Source of the DNA: an uncultured Flavobacteriales bacterium
Lineage (GTDB): Bacteria > Bacteroidota > Bacteroidia > Flavobacteriales_E > Vicingaceae
Direction of reading: 5' to 3'
DNA length: 9,270 nucleotides
Assembly (NCBI GenBank): GCA_937901255.1
Contig: CALCHN010000011.1
Coordinates: 1 to 9,270, forward strand
Below, piece by piece: positions 1 through 6,294 of the stretch (position 1 is the stretch's first letter; the number at the start of each line of letters is the position of its first letter). The translations under genes and the position numbers were made by a program. The notes under the pieces are model-generated. The model had not been told where the DNA came from and made no database searches. It was given only the letters and a program-made list of their open reading frames with translations.

Positions 1-98
1 GCTCCCTTCAAACGGCGGTAGAAATTGTTCTCAGGAACACGCGAACTGAGGCTGAAAGAGTTGAAGAGTTTTTCTTGGTATATCTTTTTTCCTTGCAT
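1..98 (-). CDS. Transposase, IS1182-like, N-terminal fragment (cut by window edge)
   Basis: Reading the minus strand from an ATG at 98 down to base 1 gives 32 residues beginning MQGKKIYQEK and containing SSRVPENNFYRRLK. This opening, a short basic start followed by VPxxNFYRRLK, is what I recall as the N-terminus of Bacteroidota IS1182-family (DDE) transposases. The rest of the gene lies outside the window, so the catalytic residues cannot be checked and I cannot say whether it is intact. It points away from all other genes here. The end of the element, with its terminal inverted repeat, should lie between about 99 and 140, but I could not identify it without the other end. A second ATG at 103 is out of frame. 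Family assignment is from remembered sequence, not a search. Confidence 0.7.
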   Translation of the reverse strand, partial: MQGKKIYQEKLFNSFSLSSRVPENNFYRRLKG

Positions 99-125
99 GG
101 CATGAAATTACGAAAATTCCTTAAC

Positions 126-265
126 TTGTGCAACAGGCACAACGGCTATAAATAATTGCTTTCGTCCGTTCCAGCCACCGAAAATCCAACGGATTTTCTA
201 CGGGCGTTTTGTACTTGTGGCATTTTAGCTAAATTCCCGCAACTATTCATAGCCGGGACGTTAGC
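126..265. repeat. Palindromic intergenic module A (attC-like layout)
   Basis: The outer arms are CGGCTATAAATAATTGC (143-159) and GCAACTATTCATAGCCG (239-255); 15 of 17 positions are complementary. The 3' arm is followed by GGACGTTAGC (256-265). On the left, TTGTGC (126-131) and GCACAA (137-142) form a further short palindrome abutting the 5' arm. Inside the module, AAAATCC/GGATTTT (181-187 and 191-197) is a perfect 7-bp stem with a 3-nt loop. GGCTATAAATAAT and TCATAGCC recur in module C. No coding potential was seen. It sits between the transposase fragment and the first + strand gene. Confidence 0.7.
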
Positions 266-308
266 TTTTATTATGAAACCAAAAACACATCTATTAAAAC
301 GTTATTCC

Positions 309-316
309 TATCTTTG
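309..316 (+). promoter_or_regulatory. Bacteroidota-type -7 promoter element
   Basis: TATCTTTG matches the Bacteroidota -7 consensus TAnnTTTG exactly. It lies 6 nt before the ATG at 323, so transcription would begin at or very near the start codon and the mRNA would be leaderless or almost so. I see no clear TTG at the expected -33 position, so only half of the promoter is supported. Confidence 0.55.
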
Positions 317-322
317 CAAAAG

Positions 323-700
323 ATGAAAGAAAAGCTAGAAATTAAAAATTTTTATTCAGTCCTGTCTTTACTTGGACTGGCATTGTTGCTTTTAATTTCA
401 CCTTGTAAGGTCAGGAATTTTCTTCAAGCTGAAGTAGGGGTACCTCAAACTAATGTTTTAAATAAAAGTCAATCCACAATTTCAAACGCAAGTTGTGTTG
501 CCTTTGATGTTGCCGAAATTAATCATTCATCTTCAACATCAGTTAAAAAAGCCCTTGACTTCTTTGTTAATGAGCCGGCATTTATTCTTCATTTTCAAGT
601 TCGGTCAAAAACTAATAATACGCTTCGAATCAGTAAATCAAAACTGATTTCTTCTATACCTCTCTACATTTTGTATCAAAACATTCAGGTCTATTCGTAA
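323..700 (+). CDS. Small membrane-anchored protein of unknown function
   Basis: The product has 125 residues starting at ATG 323. An in-frame TTG at 314 falls inside the promoter element, so the ATG is preferred. Residues 11-26 are strongly hydrophobic (signal anchor or signal peptide), followed at once by SPCKVRNF with Cys28. A proline at -1 makes this a poor lipobox, so I do not call a lipoprotein. A second cysteine (Cys58, in SNASCVAF) lies in a Ser/Thr/Asn-rich stretch of about residues 44-72. The C-terminus ends IPLYILYQNIQVYS, a hydrophobic and aromatic tail. No enzyme motif was seen. I faintly recall similar small Bacteroidota proteins (SPCKVRN start, PLYILY end), sometimes near metal or efflux genes, but cannot confirm this. 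It precedes the dox operon by 73 nt and could be co-transcribed with it from the promoter at 309. Confidence 0.6.
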   Translation: MKEKLEIKNFYSVLSLLGLALLLLISPCKVRNFLQAEVGVPQTNVLNKSQSTISNASCVAFDVAEINHSSSTSVKKALDFFVNEPAFILHFQVRSKTNNTLRISKSKLISSIPLYILYQNIQVYS

Positions 701-773
701 TTGATTTTCTAAATAAGAAAACTTAAAGCAGTTGTTAATTCTGCTATATATCAATCAATTACAAATATCTAAA

Positions 774-1184
774 ATGAAATTTCAAGAAAAAACACTTGAA
801 GTTAGCTACAAATCTGTAGTTATACTTCGCATTCTGCTTAGCTTAATTTTCATAATAGCAAGCACCAGTCATTTTTTTAATACCGAAAAAACGGTAAGCA
901 GAATTGAAAATTCCTCAATGGGTTTTATTGGAAATATCTTGGGAACACCAGAAACAGCTGTGATTCTATCAGGAATTGTAATGCTAATTGCAGGCATTTC
1001 ATTACTTCTTAGCTTCAAAACCCAAATAGCTTCAATCGTATTAATAGCCGTTTTAATTCCTATTACGCTAACCGTACAAATTGGACAAATGACAACTCTA
1101 GGTCCACTTTTTAAGAATGTAGCCATACTTGGTGGACTTCTTTTTTTTAGTATTAATTCAAACTTAAAAATTCAAAAACAATGA
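774..1184 (+). CDS. DoxX-like four-helix membrane protein
   Basis: The product has 136 residues from ATG 774 (MKFQEKTLEV). A TTG 42 nt upstream is also in frame but would add an atypical N-terminus. Four hydrophobic helices are visible at about residues 15-33, 62-80, 85-102 and 112-128. The short loop after helix 1 contains SHFFNTEKTVSRIE, and helix 3 has LIPITLTVQIG. The size, four-helix pattern and hydrophobic composition fit the DoxX/DoxD-like superfamily (MauE/DoxX-type quinone- or redox-linked membrane proteins). No catalytic residue can be named. The gene overlaps the next by 4 nt (ATGA), so the two are translationally coupled. The adjacent DsrE-like and DoxDA genes make a role in membrane sulfur or thiol redox chemistry likely, but that is inferred from context. 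Confidence 0.75.
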   Translation: MKFQEKTLEVSYKSVVILRILLSLIFIIASTSHFFNTEKTVSRIENSSMGFIGNILGTPETAVILSGIVMLIAGISLLLSFKTQIASIVLIAVLIPITLTVQIGQMTTLGPLFKNVAILGGLLFFSINSNLKIQKQ

Positions 1185-1603
1185 AAAATTCAATCTTATT
1201 TATAACAACTATGCTCCTTTTACTAGTGGGAACATCTCAATTATACGCACAAAATATCAACTCTAAAAAGAATAATTATTTAGTACTATCAAAAAACATA
1301 CAACAACTAAAACCTGTTTTGCTAACAGCCACTGAATTGGCAAAAGAAGATGGTAAAAAACACGGAGCGTTTTATGTAATCATCTGTGGTAAAACAGTAA
1401 CTGAAATTGCTGATAATCCAGATTTTAATACGTTGTTGGAAAAGGCCAAAGCCCAAAATGTGAAAGTCTTTGTTTGTGGAATTTCACTTTCAAAGTTCAA
1501 TATTACTCCAGAGATATTGCCCGATACCCTTGAAATAATTCCAAATGGCATATTATACGGCTTCCAACTTACTAAAAAAGGTTTTATAACACTTACAATA
1601 TAA
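1181..1603 (+). CDS. Exported DsrE/DsrF-like protein
   Basis: The product has 140 residues. The start overlaps the previous stop (ATGA). Residues 1-23 form a signal peptide (short basic start, hydrophobic ILFITTMLLLLVG, then LYAQ before a polar mature part), so the protein is probably periplasmic. The mature part has the DsrE-like alternation of strands and helices: ATELAKEDGKKHGAFYVIIC (50-69), a TLLEKAKAQNVKVFVCGISL block (84-103) and a C-terminal NGILYGFQL (122-130). Cys99 in VFVCGISL is at the position often occupied by the reactive cysteine of DsrE-fold proteins, which carry sulfur as persulfide; Cys69 is a second candidate. The next gene begins 7 nt after this stop. An exported DsrE protein beside DoxX/DoxDA suggests a periplasmic sulfur carrier or partner; the substrate is unknown. 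Confidence 0.75.
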   Translation: MKNSILFITTMLLLLVGTSQLYAQNINSKKNNYLVLSKNIQQLKPVLLTATELAKEDGKKHGAFYVIICGKTVTEIADNPDFNTLLEKAKAQNVKVFVCGISLSKFNITPEILPDTLEIIPNGILYGFQLTKKGFITLTI

Positions 1604-1609
1604 TAAACT

Positions 1610-2626
1610 ATGAAAAATATTAGCATAAAAAATGATGCTGGGCTATTGGCTTTAGCACTAAGATTAGTTGTTGGTTGGACATATTTTTCTGCCTTTTGGA
1701 GAAGAGTAGCGTTAGAAAATAAACTCGATCCAGAAGGAGTTGGGTATATTGGAGAAAAATTCAATGCGTTTTTACCCAATGCTTTAGGTATAAAACCAAT
1801 TATTCAGTATTTAGTAGAGAACCCTGATATGCTTTGGATTAATATGGTGATTTTCACGATTGTAGAAGGTATTGTGGGCCTGTTTATTATGTTCGGTTTG
1901 TTCACGCGAATTATGAGCATTGGTGTTTTTGGATTAGCGATGGGGATTCTTTTAGGTTCAGGTTGGATTGGCACAACTTGCCTTGACGAATGGCAAATAG
2001 GAATTCTAGGAATCGCCACCGGCTTTGTCTTGTTTTTAACGGGAAGCGGCAAATACTCTGTAGATCATTATTTAATGAAAAATAATTTTGCCATCACCAA
2101 AAAGAAATGGTTTGCTTGGTTGGGTTCAGGTATATTACCGATAAAAGAAAGTGTTTTTCCTAAAGTTGTATTAGTTGGGTCTATCTTTATTTTGGGAATG
2201 ACCTTAATGACCAATCAAGTATTTCACGGTGGCGTGTGGGGAACACTTCATAATAAATCGGTAAAACCAAAACTGGAAATTACCGAAGGTAAAATAGCCA
2301 CTAATACCTTAAGTTTTGATGTTTTCAGAACGGAAGGTGTTGATGTTTATGGCTCTTGGGTAATTGGTATTGAATTAAATGATGAACTTAACAATTCTGT
2401 GTTCAGATATGGCCAAGAAGAATTAGCAACAATGAACAAAAAGAGTATTTCAAACTATTATGTTGCCAAAATAAAACCAGGAAAACATAGTTTAATTGTG
2501 CCTTTAGGAGCAAAAGCAAAACTAAATTTAGAAAATGAAAATTTATCAAGTTTGCCCAGAGGAACCTATACTCTTAAAATCACAGACATTAGTGGAGCTT
2601 ATTGGGAACATCAGATTGAAAAATAA
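1610..2626 (+). CDS. DoxD-DoxA fusion, thiosulfate:quinone oxidoreductase small-subunit-like protein
   Basis: The product has 338 residues. The N-terminal half (about 10-150) is a DoxD-type membrane domain with helices near 12-30, 76-96, 100-118 and 128-146. It includes RLVVGWTYFSAFWRR at the start, NPDMLWINM before helix 2 and GSGWIGTTCLDEW (116-128). A further helix at about 186-203 leads into a soluble domain of about 135 residues (204-338). That domain has NQVFHGGVWG, the beta-rich stretch from KLEITEG to GSWVIGIEL, and a final PRGTYTLKITDISGAYW, as expected for DoxA. In Acidianus the two subunits are separate proteins that oxidise thiosulfate to tetrathionate and pass electrons to quinone; bacterial fusions are usually annotated TQO small subunit DoxDA. 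The order DoxX-DsrE-DoxDA with almost no spacing indicates one operon. Activity here is inferred from family only; related proteins may act on other sulfur or thiol substrates. Confidence 0.85.
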   Translation: MKNISIKNDAGLLALALRLVVGWTYFSAFWRRVALENKLDPEGVGYIGEKFNAFLPNALGIKPIIQYLVENPDMLWINMVIFTIVEGIVGLFIMFGLFTRIMSIGVFGLAMGILLGSGWIGTTCLDEWQIGILGIATGFVLFLTGSGKYSVDHYLMKNNFAITKKKWFAWLGSGILPIKESVFPKVVLVGSIFILGMTLMTNQVFHGGVWGTLHNKSVKPKLEITEGKIATNTLSFDVFRTEGVDVYGSWVIGIELNDELNNSVFRYGQEELATMNKKSISNYYVAKIKPGKHSLIVPLGAKAKLNLENENLSSLPRGTYTLKITDISGAYWEHQIEK

Positions 2627-2658
2627 CAAAAGCTAACAAAGATGTATAAAAGCAATAG

Positions 2659-2686
2659 CGGTTCGGGTGCAAACTCGAACCGTTTT
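2659..2686 (+). terminator. Rho-independent terminator of the dox operon
   Basis: CGGTTCGGGT (2659-2668), a GCAA tetraloop (2669-2672) and ACTCGAACCG (2673-2682) form a 10-bp stem with one G-T pair, followed by TTTT. It lies 32 nt after the DoxDA stop codon. The GNRA loop and GC-rich stem make it a strong intrinsic terminator. It sits inside palindromic module B, overlapping the end of its 5' arm, so terminator and arm pairing compete. Confidence 0.85.
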
Positions 2687-2750
2687 CGCATTTAATTGAG
2701 TATATTTATTACCGAAAAGCAGGAGCGTTTTAATCCGCTACTGCTCTTAT

Positions 2751-3279
2751 GTGTGTGCCGAGAGTAATGAACGGCTGAAATTCGTTACGAAACTGTTTAC
2801 AAGATGGTGGAACCGAACCACCGGTGTTGTCCTACAGGGGAGAGCATCAAACCACCATAAGGTGCTTTGGTAAAGAGCCAAGGTATTGAGCGTTATGGAA
2901 AAGGCTATGCCAAGAGCTGGTCAGGTATGGATAATGGAGATGAATGCAAATGAACCTCTGATGAAGTGTCGAGAAAGTGCTACCTTCTGTCAAAAGTGTT
3001 TGAAGTATGACAAACATTACAAGTCCAGCGGTCACCTGTTTATTGGCTGGGCGGCAGGCGTCATTTAGGAGGCATGACCATTATTCGGGCTTATTTACGG
3101 AACTCGGGAACCTGAGCCAAGATGCAAAGTGAAATGCACAATAGCGCAAACTAGAGGCAGAATAGCGATGCTTGGCACAGGGACGGATCAGTCTGTAGTA
3201 GCGGTGAAGTTTCTGTAATGGAAATGGAGCGAAGGGACTGACTTATTCAGTTTTATCAATTTTTACAACTCGCAAGAGG
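2751..3279 (+). ncRNA. Group II intron ribozyme, domain I to start of domain IV
   Basis: This 529-nt stretch before the maturase gene holds no believable gene. Short ORFs on both strands around 2847-3068 lie within structured RNA. The stretch is more GC-rich than the surrounding host DNA and has many short complementary segments, for example CACC/GGTG around ATAA at 2853-2864. ATAAG at 2857-2861 is complementary to the last five exon bases CTTAT (2746-2750) and is a candidate EBS1, although it lies only about 107 nt into the intron. The individual domain I-III helices were not resolved. Confidence 0.75.
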
Positions 3280-4530
3280 ATGATTGAATTTGAGAAGACA
3301 AAATCATTACCGATTACCAAAGAAATGGTATGGGATGCTTACCTCCAGGTAAAGCGTAAAGGAAAAAGTGCAGGGGTAGATGACCTGAGTATGTCGCAGT
3401 ATGACCTACAAAGACATCGACACTTATACAAAGTCTGGAACCGCTTAGCCTCGGGCAGTTACTTCCCGCCACCAGTCCTTCAAGTTGAAATCCCAAAGAA
3501 AAACGGCTCTATCCGTCAATTGGGGATACCTACCATTAGCGACAGAGTAGCTCAAACGGTTATAAGGAATCAAATAGAAGAAAGGCTGGAAAAGATTTTT
3601 CACCCACAATCCTATGGTTATCGACCAAAACGTAGTGCCCATCAAGCACTCGATCAAGTTCGTAAAAACTGTTGGAAATATGATTGGGTGATTGACTTGG
3701 ACATCAAGAACTTCTTTGATGACATTGACCACGACAAGTTGCTTAAAGCTCTTGGGAAACACGTGGAAGAAAAGTGGGTGTTGAGATACATCAAAAGATG
3801 GCTCAAAGCTCCACTACAAACCCGAAAAGGTGAAATTATAGCAAGAACAACCGGCACACCGCAAGGTGGGGTGATCAGTCCACTATTGGCTAATTTGTTT
3901 CTGCATTACACCTTAGATGTTTGGCTTGAAAGATCTAGTCCTTCCATTGAATTTGTACGTTATGCAGATGATATAATCATTCATTGCTGGACACAAAGCC
4001 AAGCAGAGCAAAGCATACAACAAATCAAAGAAAGGGTGGAGAATTGTGGATTGACATTACATCCCGATAAAACGAAGATCGTATATTGTAAGGATTTTAG
4101 AAGGCAACAAAAGTATGAAGAAATTCAATTTGACTTTTTGGGTTATACTTTTCAGCCCCGCACTTCAAAATCAAGAAAAACAGGGAGACTGTTTTTGGGA
4201 TTTGATTGTGCAATCAGTATCCAGTCAAGATCACGATTATTTGAACAGATCAGAAAAATGGAAATCCCGAGAATGCGATGCGAAAGTATTGTTGGTATTG
4301 CACATCACCTGAACCCAAAGCTCAGGGGGTGGATACGTTACTTTGGTAAATACCGAGGCTATAGTTTGTCCAAAGTGTTTTATATATTGCGTATAAAGCT
4401 AATAAGATGGGCAAGGTATCGCTATAAACGGTACAGGAATAGTCTAACGAAAGCCTATAAATGGTTGGACACGGTTCGTAAGCAATATCCGAGCCTGTTT
4501 TACCACTGGCACGTTGGATATTCGAATTAA
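3280..4530 (+). CDS. ltrA: Group II intron reverse transcriptase/maturase
   Basis: The product has 416 residues, the normal length for an endonuclease-less intron-encoded protein. It has reverse transcriptase blocks in order: KGKSAGVDDLS (27-37), SGSYFPPPVLQVEIPKK (58-74), QSYGYRPKRSAHQAL (110-124), DLDIKNFFDDIDH (139-151, first catalytic Asp), TPQGGVISPLLANLFLH (193-209), RYADD (227-231, catalytic Asp pair intact) and HPDKTKIVY then FDFLGYTF (261-291). The maturase X domain follows, with NPKLRGWIRYFGKY (345-358) and a basic C-terminus, KLIRWARYRYKRYR (373-386). No HNH motif follows. The protein binds its own intron RNA, helps it fold and splice, and copies it into DNA at new sites. No frameshift or missing catalytic residue is seen. 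Its base composition is visibly richer in G and C than the flanking genes, consistent with arrival from outside. Confidence 0.95.
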   Translation: MIEFEKTKSLPITKEMVWDAYLQVKRKGKSAGVDDLSMSQYDLQRHRHLYKVWNRLASGSYFPPPVLQVEIPKKNGSIRQLGIPTISDRVAQTVIRNQIEERLEKIFHPQSYGYRPKRSAHQALDQVRKNCWKYDWVIDLDIKNFFDDIDHDKLLKALGKHVEEKWVLRYIKRWLKAPLQTRKGEIIARTTGTPQGGVISPLLANLFLHYTLDVWLERSSPSIEFVRYADDIIIHCWTQSQAEQSIQQIKERVENCGLTLHPDKTKIVYCKDFRRQQKYEEIQFDFLGYTFQPRTSKSRKTGRLFLGFDCAISIQSRSRLFEQIRKMEIPRMRCESIVGIAHHLNPKLRGWIRYFGKYRGYSLSKVFYILRIKLIRWARYRYKRYRNSLTKAYKWLDTVRKQYPSLFYHWHVGYSN

Positions 4531-4550
4531 AGGTATTAATTGAATAAGAA

Positions 4551-4624
4551 GAGCCGTATGATGGGAGACTATCACGTACGGTTCTGTGAGAGGCTCGGGG
4601 TGAAACTCCCCTTGTCTACTCGAC
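4551..4624 (+). ncRNA. Group II intron domains V and VI
   Basis: Domain V is 4551-4584, exactly 34 nt. Its lower helix is GAGCCGTAT/GTACGGTTC with the catalytic AGC triad at its base and a 2-nt AC bulge. The upper helix is GATGG/CTATC, capped by a GAGA tetraloop. Domain VI (about 4586-4622) pairs GAG (4588-4590) with CTC (4619-4621), AGGC (4591-4594) with GTCT (4614-4617) and GGGG (4597-4600) with CCCC (4608-4611). A4618 is left bulged as the branch point, seventh base from the 3' end. All catalytic features look intact, so the intron is predicted to be able to splice. Confidence 0.92.
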
Positions 4625-4678
4625 ACTTGAACGTTATACATAAACTTGAAAAATCAGTACGATAGAGTGAAACCTTTA

Positions 4679-5506
4679 ATGAAAACAATAGTTATTTTTT
4701 TAAAACAAAACATTGATTTTTCATATTTTTGGGTTAGAAATGTGCTTATAATCTTACTAATTTCTATTGTATCAAACCATCTTTTTGAACCAAAAAATTT
4801 CCCATTTAATAATGATTATGAATTTCCTTTATTTCCTATAGTGGCTTCAATTATTGGAGGAAGTCTAATGATTCTTATCGCTCGTTTTAATTTTACTTAT
4901 TTTAAAAACAAATACTTCACTAAAAATATTAACATACAACTACTTTTACGTTTCCTATTTTCAACTTTAGGTTATATTACTATACTATACCTCTTCTTTT
5001 ATTATGGTTTAAACGGTTTGATTAATGGAATTGAGTCATACAGTATTTATCATCTACTAACGGGACTTTCACTCTCTTTACTAATTTGCACTCTCGGAAT
5101 TGCTCTTTTATTTTCAGCCGATGTTTATAAACTTCACAAACTTATCTCCATAAAAGGAACTCTTAAAGTTCAACAAGGAGGTAAAACAACCTTGGTTAAG
5201 TACTCTGAAATTGCATTTATATATAGTGAAAACAAAATAGCATATGTAGCAAAAACCGATGGAACCTCAATTATTACAGATTTCACTTTAAATGAAATTG
5301 AAGATGAAGTCAGTAAGCAAAATTTCTTTAGAGCAAATAGACAGACAGTTCTCCACCCTCGTTCTATTGAGCAGATAAGAACAATAGAAAACGGAAAATT
5401 GTCAATACTGCTTAAACCTACCCTTTTTGGCAAAAAAGTATCTCAAATAATTATCAGCAGGTATAAAAGGCAAGCTTTTATAGATTGGTTTGAGAACAAA
5501 CTATAA
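4679..5506 (+). CDS. Membrane-anchored LytTR DNA-binding regulator
   Basis: The product has 275 residues from ATG 4679. A TTG at 4646 would add 11 residues (MKNQYDRVKPL) and cannot be excluded, because its context TTGAAAAAT resembles a typical MKN start. Four membrane helices lie at about 20-35, 52-68, 88-108 and 124-146. The C-terminal LytTR domain is at about 160-275: GTLKVQQGGKTTLVKYSEIAFIYS, then NKIAYVAKTDG, the typical NFFRANRQTVLH (215-226) and a final ISRYKRQAFIDWFE. LytTR domains bind DNA as all-beta modules. There is no receiver domain, so this is not a classical response regulator; the membrane part probably senses something directly. It follows the group II intron and module B, and precedes the CPBP protease by 115 nt. 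The ligand and target genes are unknown. Confidence 0.88.
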   Translation: MKTIVIFLKQNIDFSYFWVRNVLIILLISIVSNHLFEPKNFPFNNDYEFPLFPIVASIIGGSLMILIARFNFTYFKNKYFTKNINIQLLLRFLFSTLGYITILYLFFYYGLNGLINGIESYSIYHLLTGLSLSLLICTLGIALLFSADVYKLHKLISIKGTLKVQQGGKTTLVKYSEIAFIYSENKIAYVAKTDGTSIITDFTLNEIEDEVSKQNFFRANRQTVLHPRSIEQIRTIENGKLSILLKPTLFGKKVSQIIISRYKRQAFIDWFENKL

Positions 5507-5594
5507 GTTGGCTTGATTATTCAGCTATTATTTTGATACCATTCAGTAAAAATTCCTGATTCCTTGCTATTTTTCTTGCTTCACCATTGTTTCT

Positions 5595-5615
5595 TCGTTT
5601 AAAATTTAAAAACGA
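5595..5615 (+). promoter_or_regulatory. Small AT-rich palindrome just before the CPBP start
   Basis: TCGTTT (5595-5600) and AAACGA (5610-5615) flank AAAATTTAA and end 6 nt before the ATG at 5622. It could be an operator or a leader hairpin, or just AT-rich sequence. The rest of 5507-5621 shows no promoter or terminator that I would defend. Confidence 0.25.
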
Positions 5616-5621
5616 AAAAAA

Positions 5622-6272
5622 ATGAATAAAACCTTTTTAACTACAAAATTAACACCAATAATCGCTATCATTCTTTGTTGTATGCTATATGCGTCAGGAT
5701 ATTTTCAAATGATTATTGCTGCCTTGATATTTATACTAGCAAGTGTTATAGAATATAAAAAAGAAGTTTTTAGCTCTTTAGGTTTTCAGCGCAAAAGGGC
5801 AAATGCAAAGAATCTATTAATCCTAGCTCCACTATTGGGTATAGTTATCTTCTTTTTTAATGGATATGTATTGATACCAAGTGTTACTTATTTTACAGGT
5901 CAACCTATAGACTATTCTGTATTCGAACAATATGCTGGGAACTTACCAGCGATATTGGGACTATTTGTTTATATGATTTTATCGGCAGCATTTGGCGAAG
6001 AAATTGTGTTTAGAGGGTACCTCATGAGGCAGTTTACTAAGTTTTTTGGTTCAAGCAAAATTAGCCTTGTCATTAACATTCTACTCTTTGGGTTTGTTTT
6101 TGCGTGTTCTCATGCCTATCAAGGAATAACAGGACAGATTGTAACAGGTATTATAGGTATGATCCTAGCCGTCATTTTTCATATCCGAAAGAACGATTTG
6201 TGGTTCAACATTTTTGTTCATGGTTTTATTGATACCGTTGGTTTAATTTTCATATATTATGGGTGGTTGTAA
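5622..6272 (+). CDS. CPBP family intramembrane metalloprotease (Abi/CAAX-type)
   Basis: The product has 216 residues starting with ATG. It is highly hydrophobic throughout, with helices at about 10-40, 64-86, 108-124, 146-166, 172-188 and 195-214. All three catalytic motifs of the CPBP (CAAX protease/bacteriocin-processing) family are present: EExxxR as EEIVFRGYL (Glu126, Glu127, Arg131), FxxxH as FACSH (His164) and HxxxD as HGFID (His200, Asp204). These residues form the active site inside the membrane. Bacterial members take part in bacteriocin self-immunity, signal-peptide or regulator cleavage, or processes still unknown. The gene follows a membrane LytTR regulator in the same direction with no obvious terminator between, so the two may be co-transcribed; whether the protease acts on that regulator is pure inference. 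It is followed by module C. Confidence 0.9.
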   Translation: MNKTFLTTKLTPIIAIILCCMLYASGYFQMIIAALIFILASVIEYKKEVFSSLGFQRKRANAKNLLILAPLLGIVIFFFNGYVLIPSVTYFTGQPIDYSVFEQYAGNLPAILGLFVYMILSAAFGEEIVFRGYLMRQFTKFFGSSKISLVINILLFGFVFACSHAYQGITGQIVTGIIGMILAVIFHIRKNDLWFNIFVHGFIDTVGLIFIYYGWL

Positions 6273-6294
6273 TTCTAATACGTACCAAGCCTAT

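Larger units (their letters stand above)
2751..4624 (+). mobile_element. Complete group II intron
   Basis: The 1874-nt element begins GTGTG (consensus GUGYG) and ends CGAC (consensus AY). It contains an intact intron-encoded protein and canonical domains V and VI. The boundaries are set independently by the host palindrome: removing 2751-4624 rejoins CTTAT with AC and restores the arm of module B. The encoded protein lacks an HNH endonuclease domain, which fits retrotransposition without second-strand cleavage. A hairpin (2718-2745) ends 5 nt before the insertion site, a target style typical of group IIC introns. However, the protein looks to me closer to the endonuclease-less class D/E type, so I leave the class open. 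The intron lies between genes, in the same direction as them, so it interrupts no ORF. Confidence 0.9.
2644..4639. repeat. Palindromic intergenic module B, split by the group II intron
   Basis: The 5' arm GTATAAAAGCAATAGCGG is at 2644-2661. The 3' arm is split: CCGCTACTGCTCTTAT (2735-2750) and AC (4625-4626). Joined, the arms are complementary at 16 of 18 positions. After the arm comes TTGAACGTTATAC (4627-4639), closely matching module D (TTATACTT then AATGTTA). An inner hairpin is also possible: AGCAG/CTGCT (2718-2722, 2741-2745) plus AGCG/CGCT (2724-2727, 2736-2739), with an 8-nt loop. It competes with the outer pairing for the same 3' arm. The module also contains the terminator of the dox operon. 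Confidence 0.7.

Noticed and set aside
705..721. TTTTCT/AGAAAA hairpin after the small protein as a terminator
   Set aside because: The stem is six base pairs of almost pure A/T with no following T-run; it is expected by chance in such AT-rich sequence.
2847..3068. Short overlapping ORFs on both strands
   Set aside because: They lie in the group II intron ribozyme region, have no recognisable protein features, and the sequence there is under RNA-structure constraint.
4646..4678. TTG 4646 as the definite start of the LytTR gene
   Set aside because: An in-frame ATG at 4679 gives a good start just before the first membrane helix; the TTG is kept only as an alternative.
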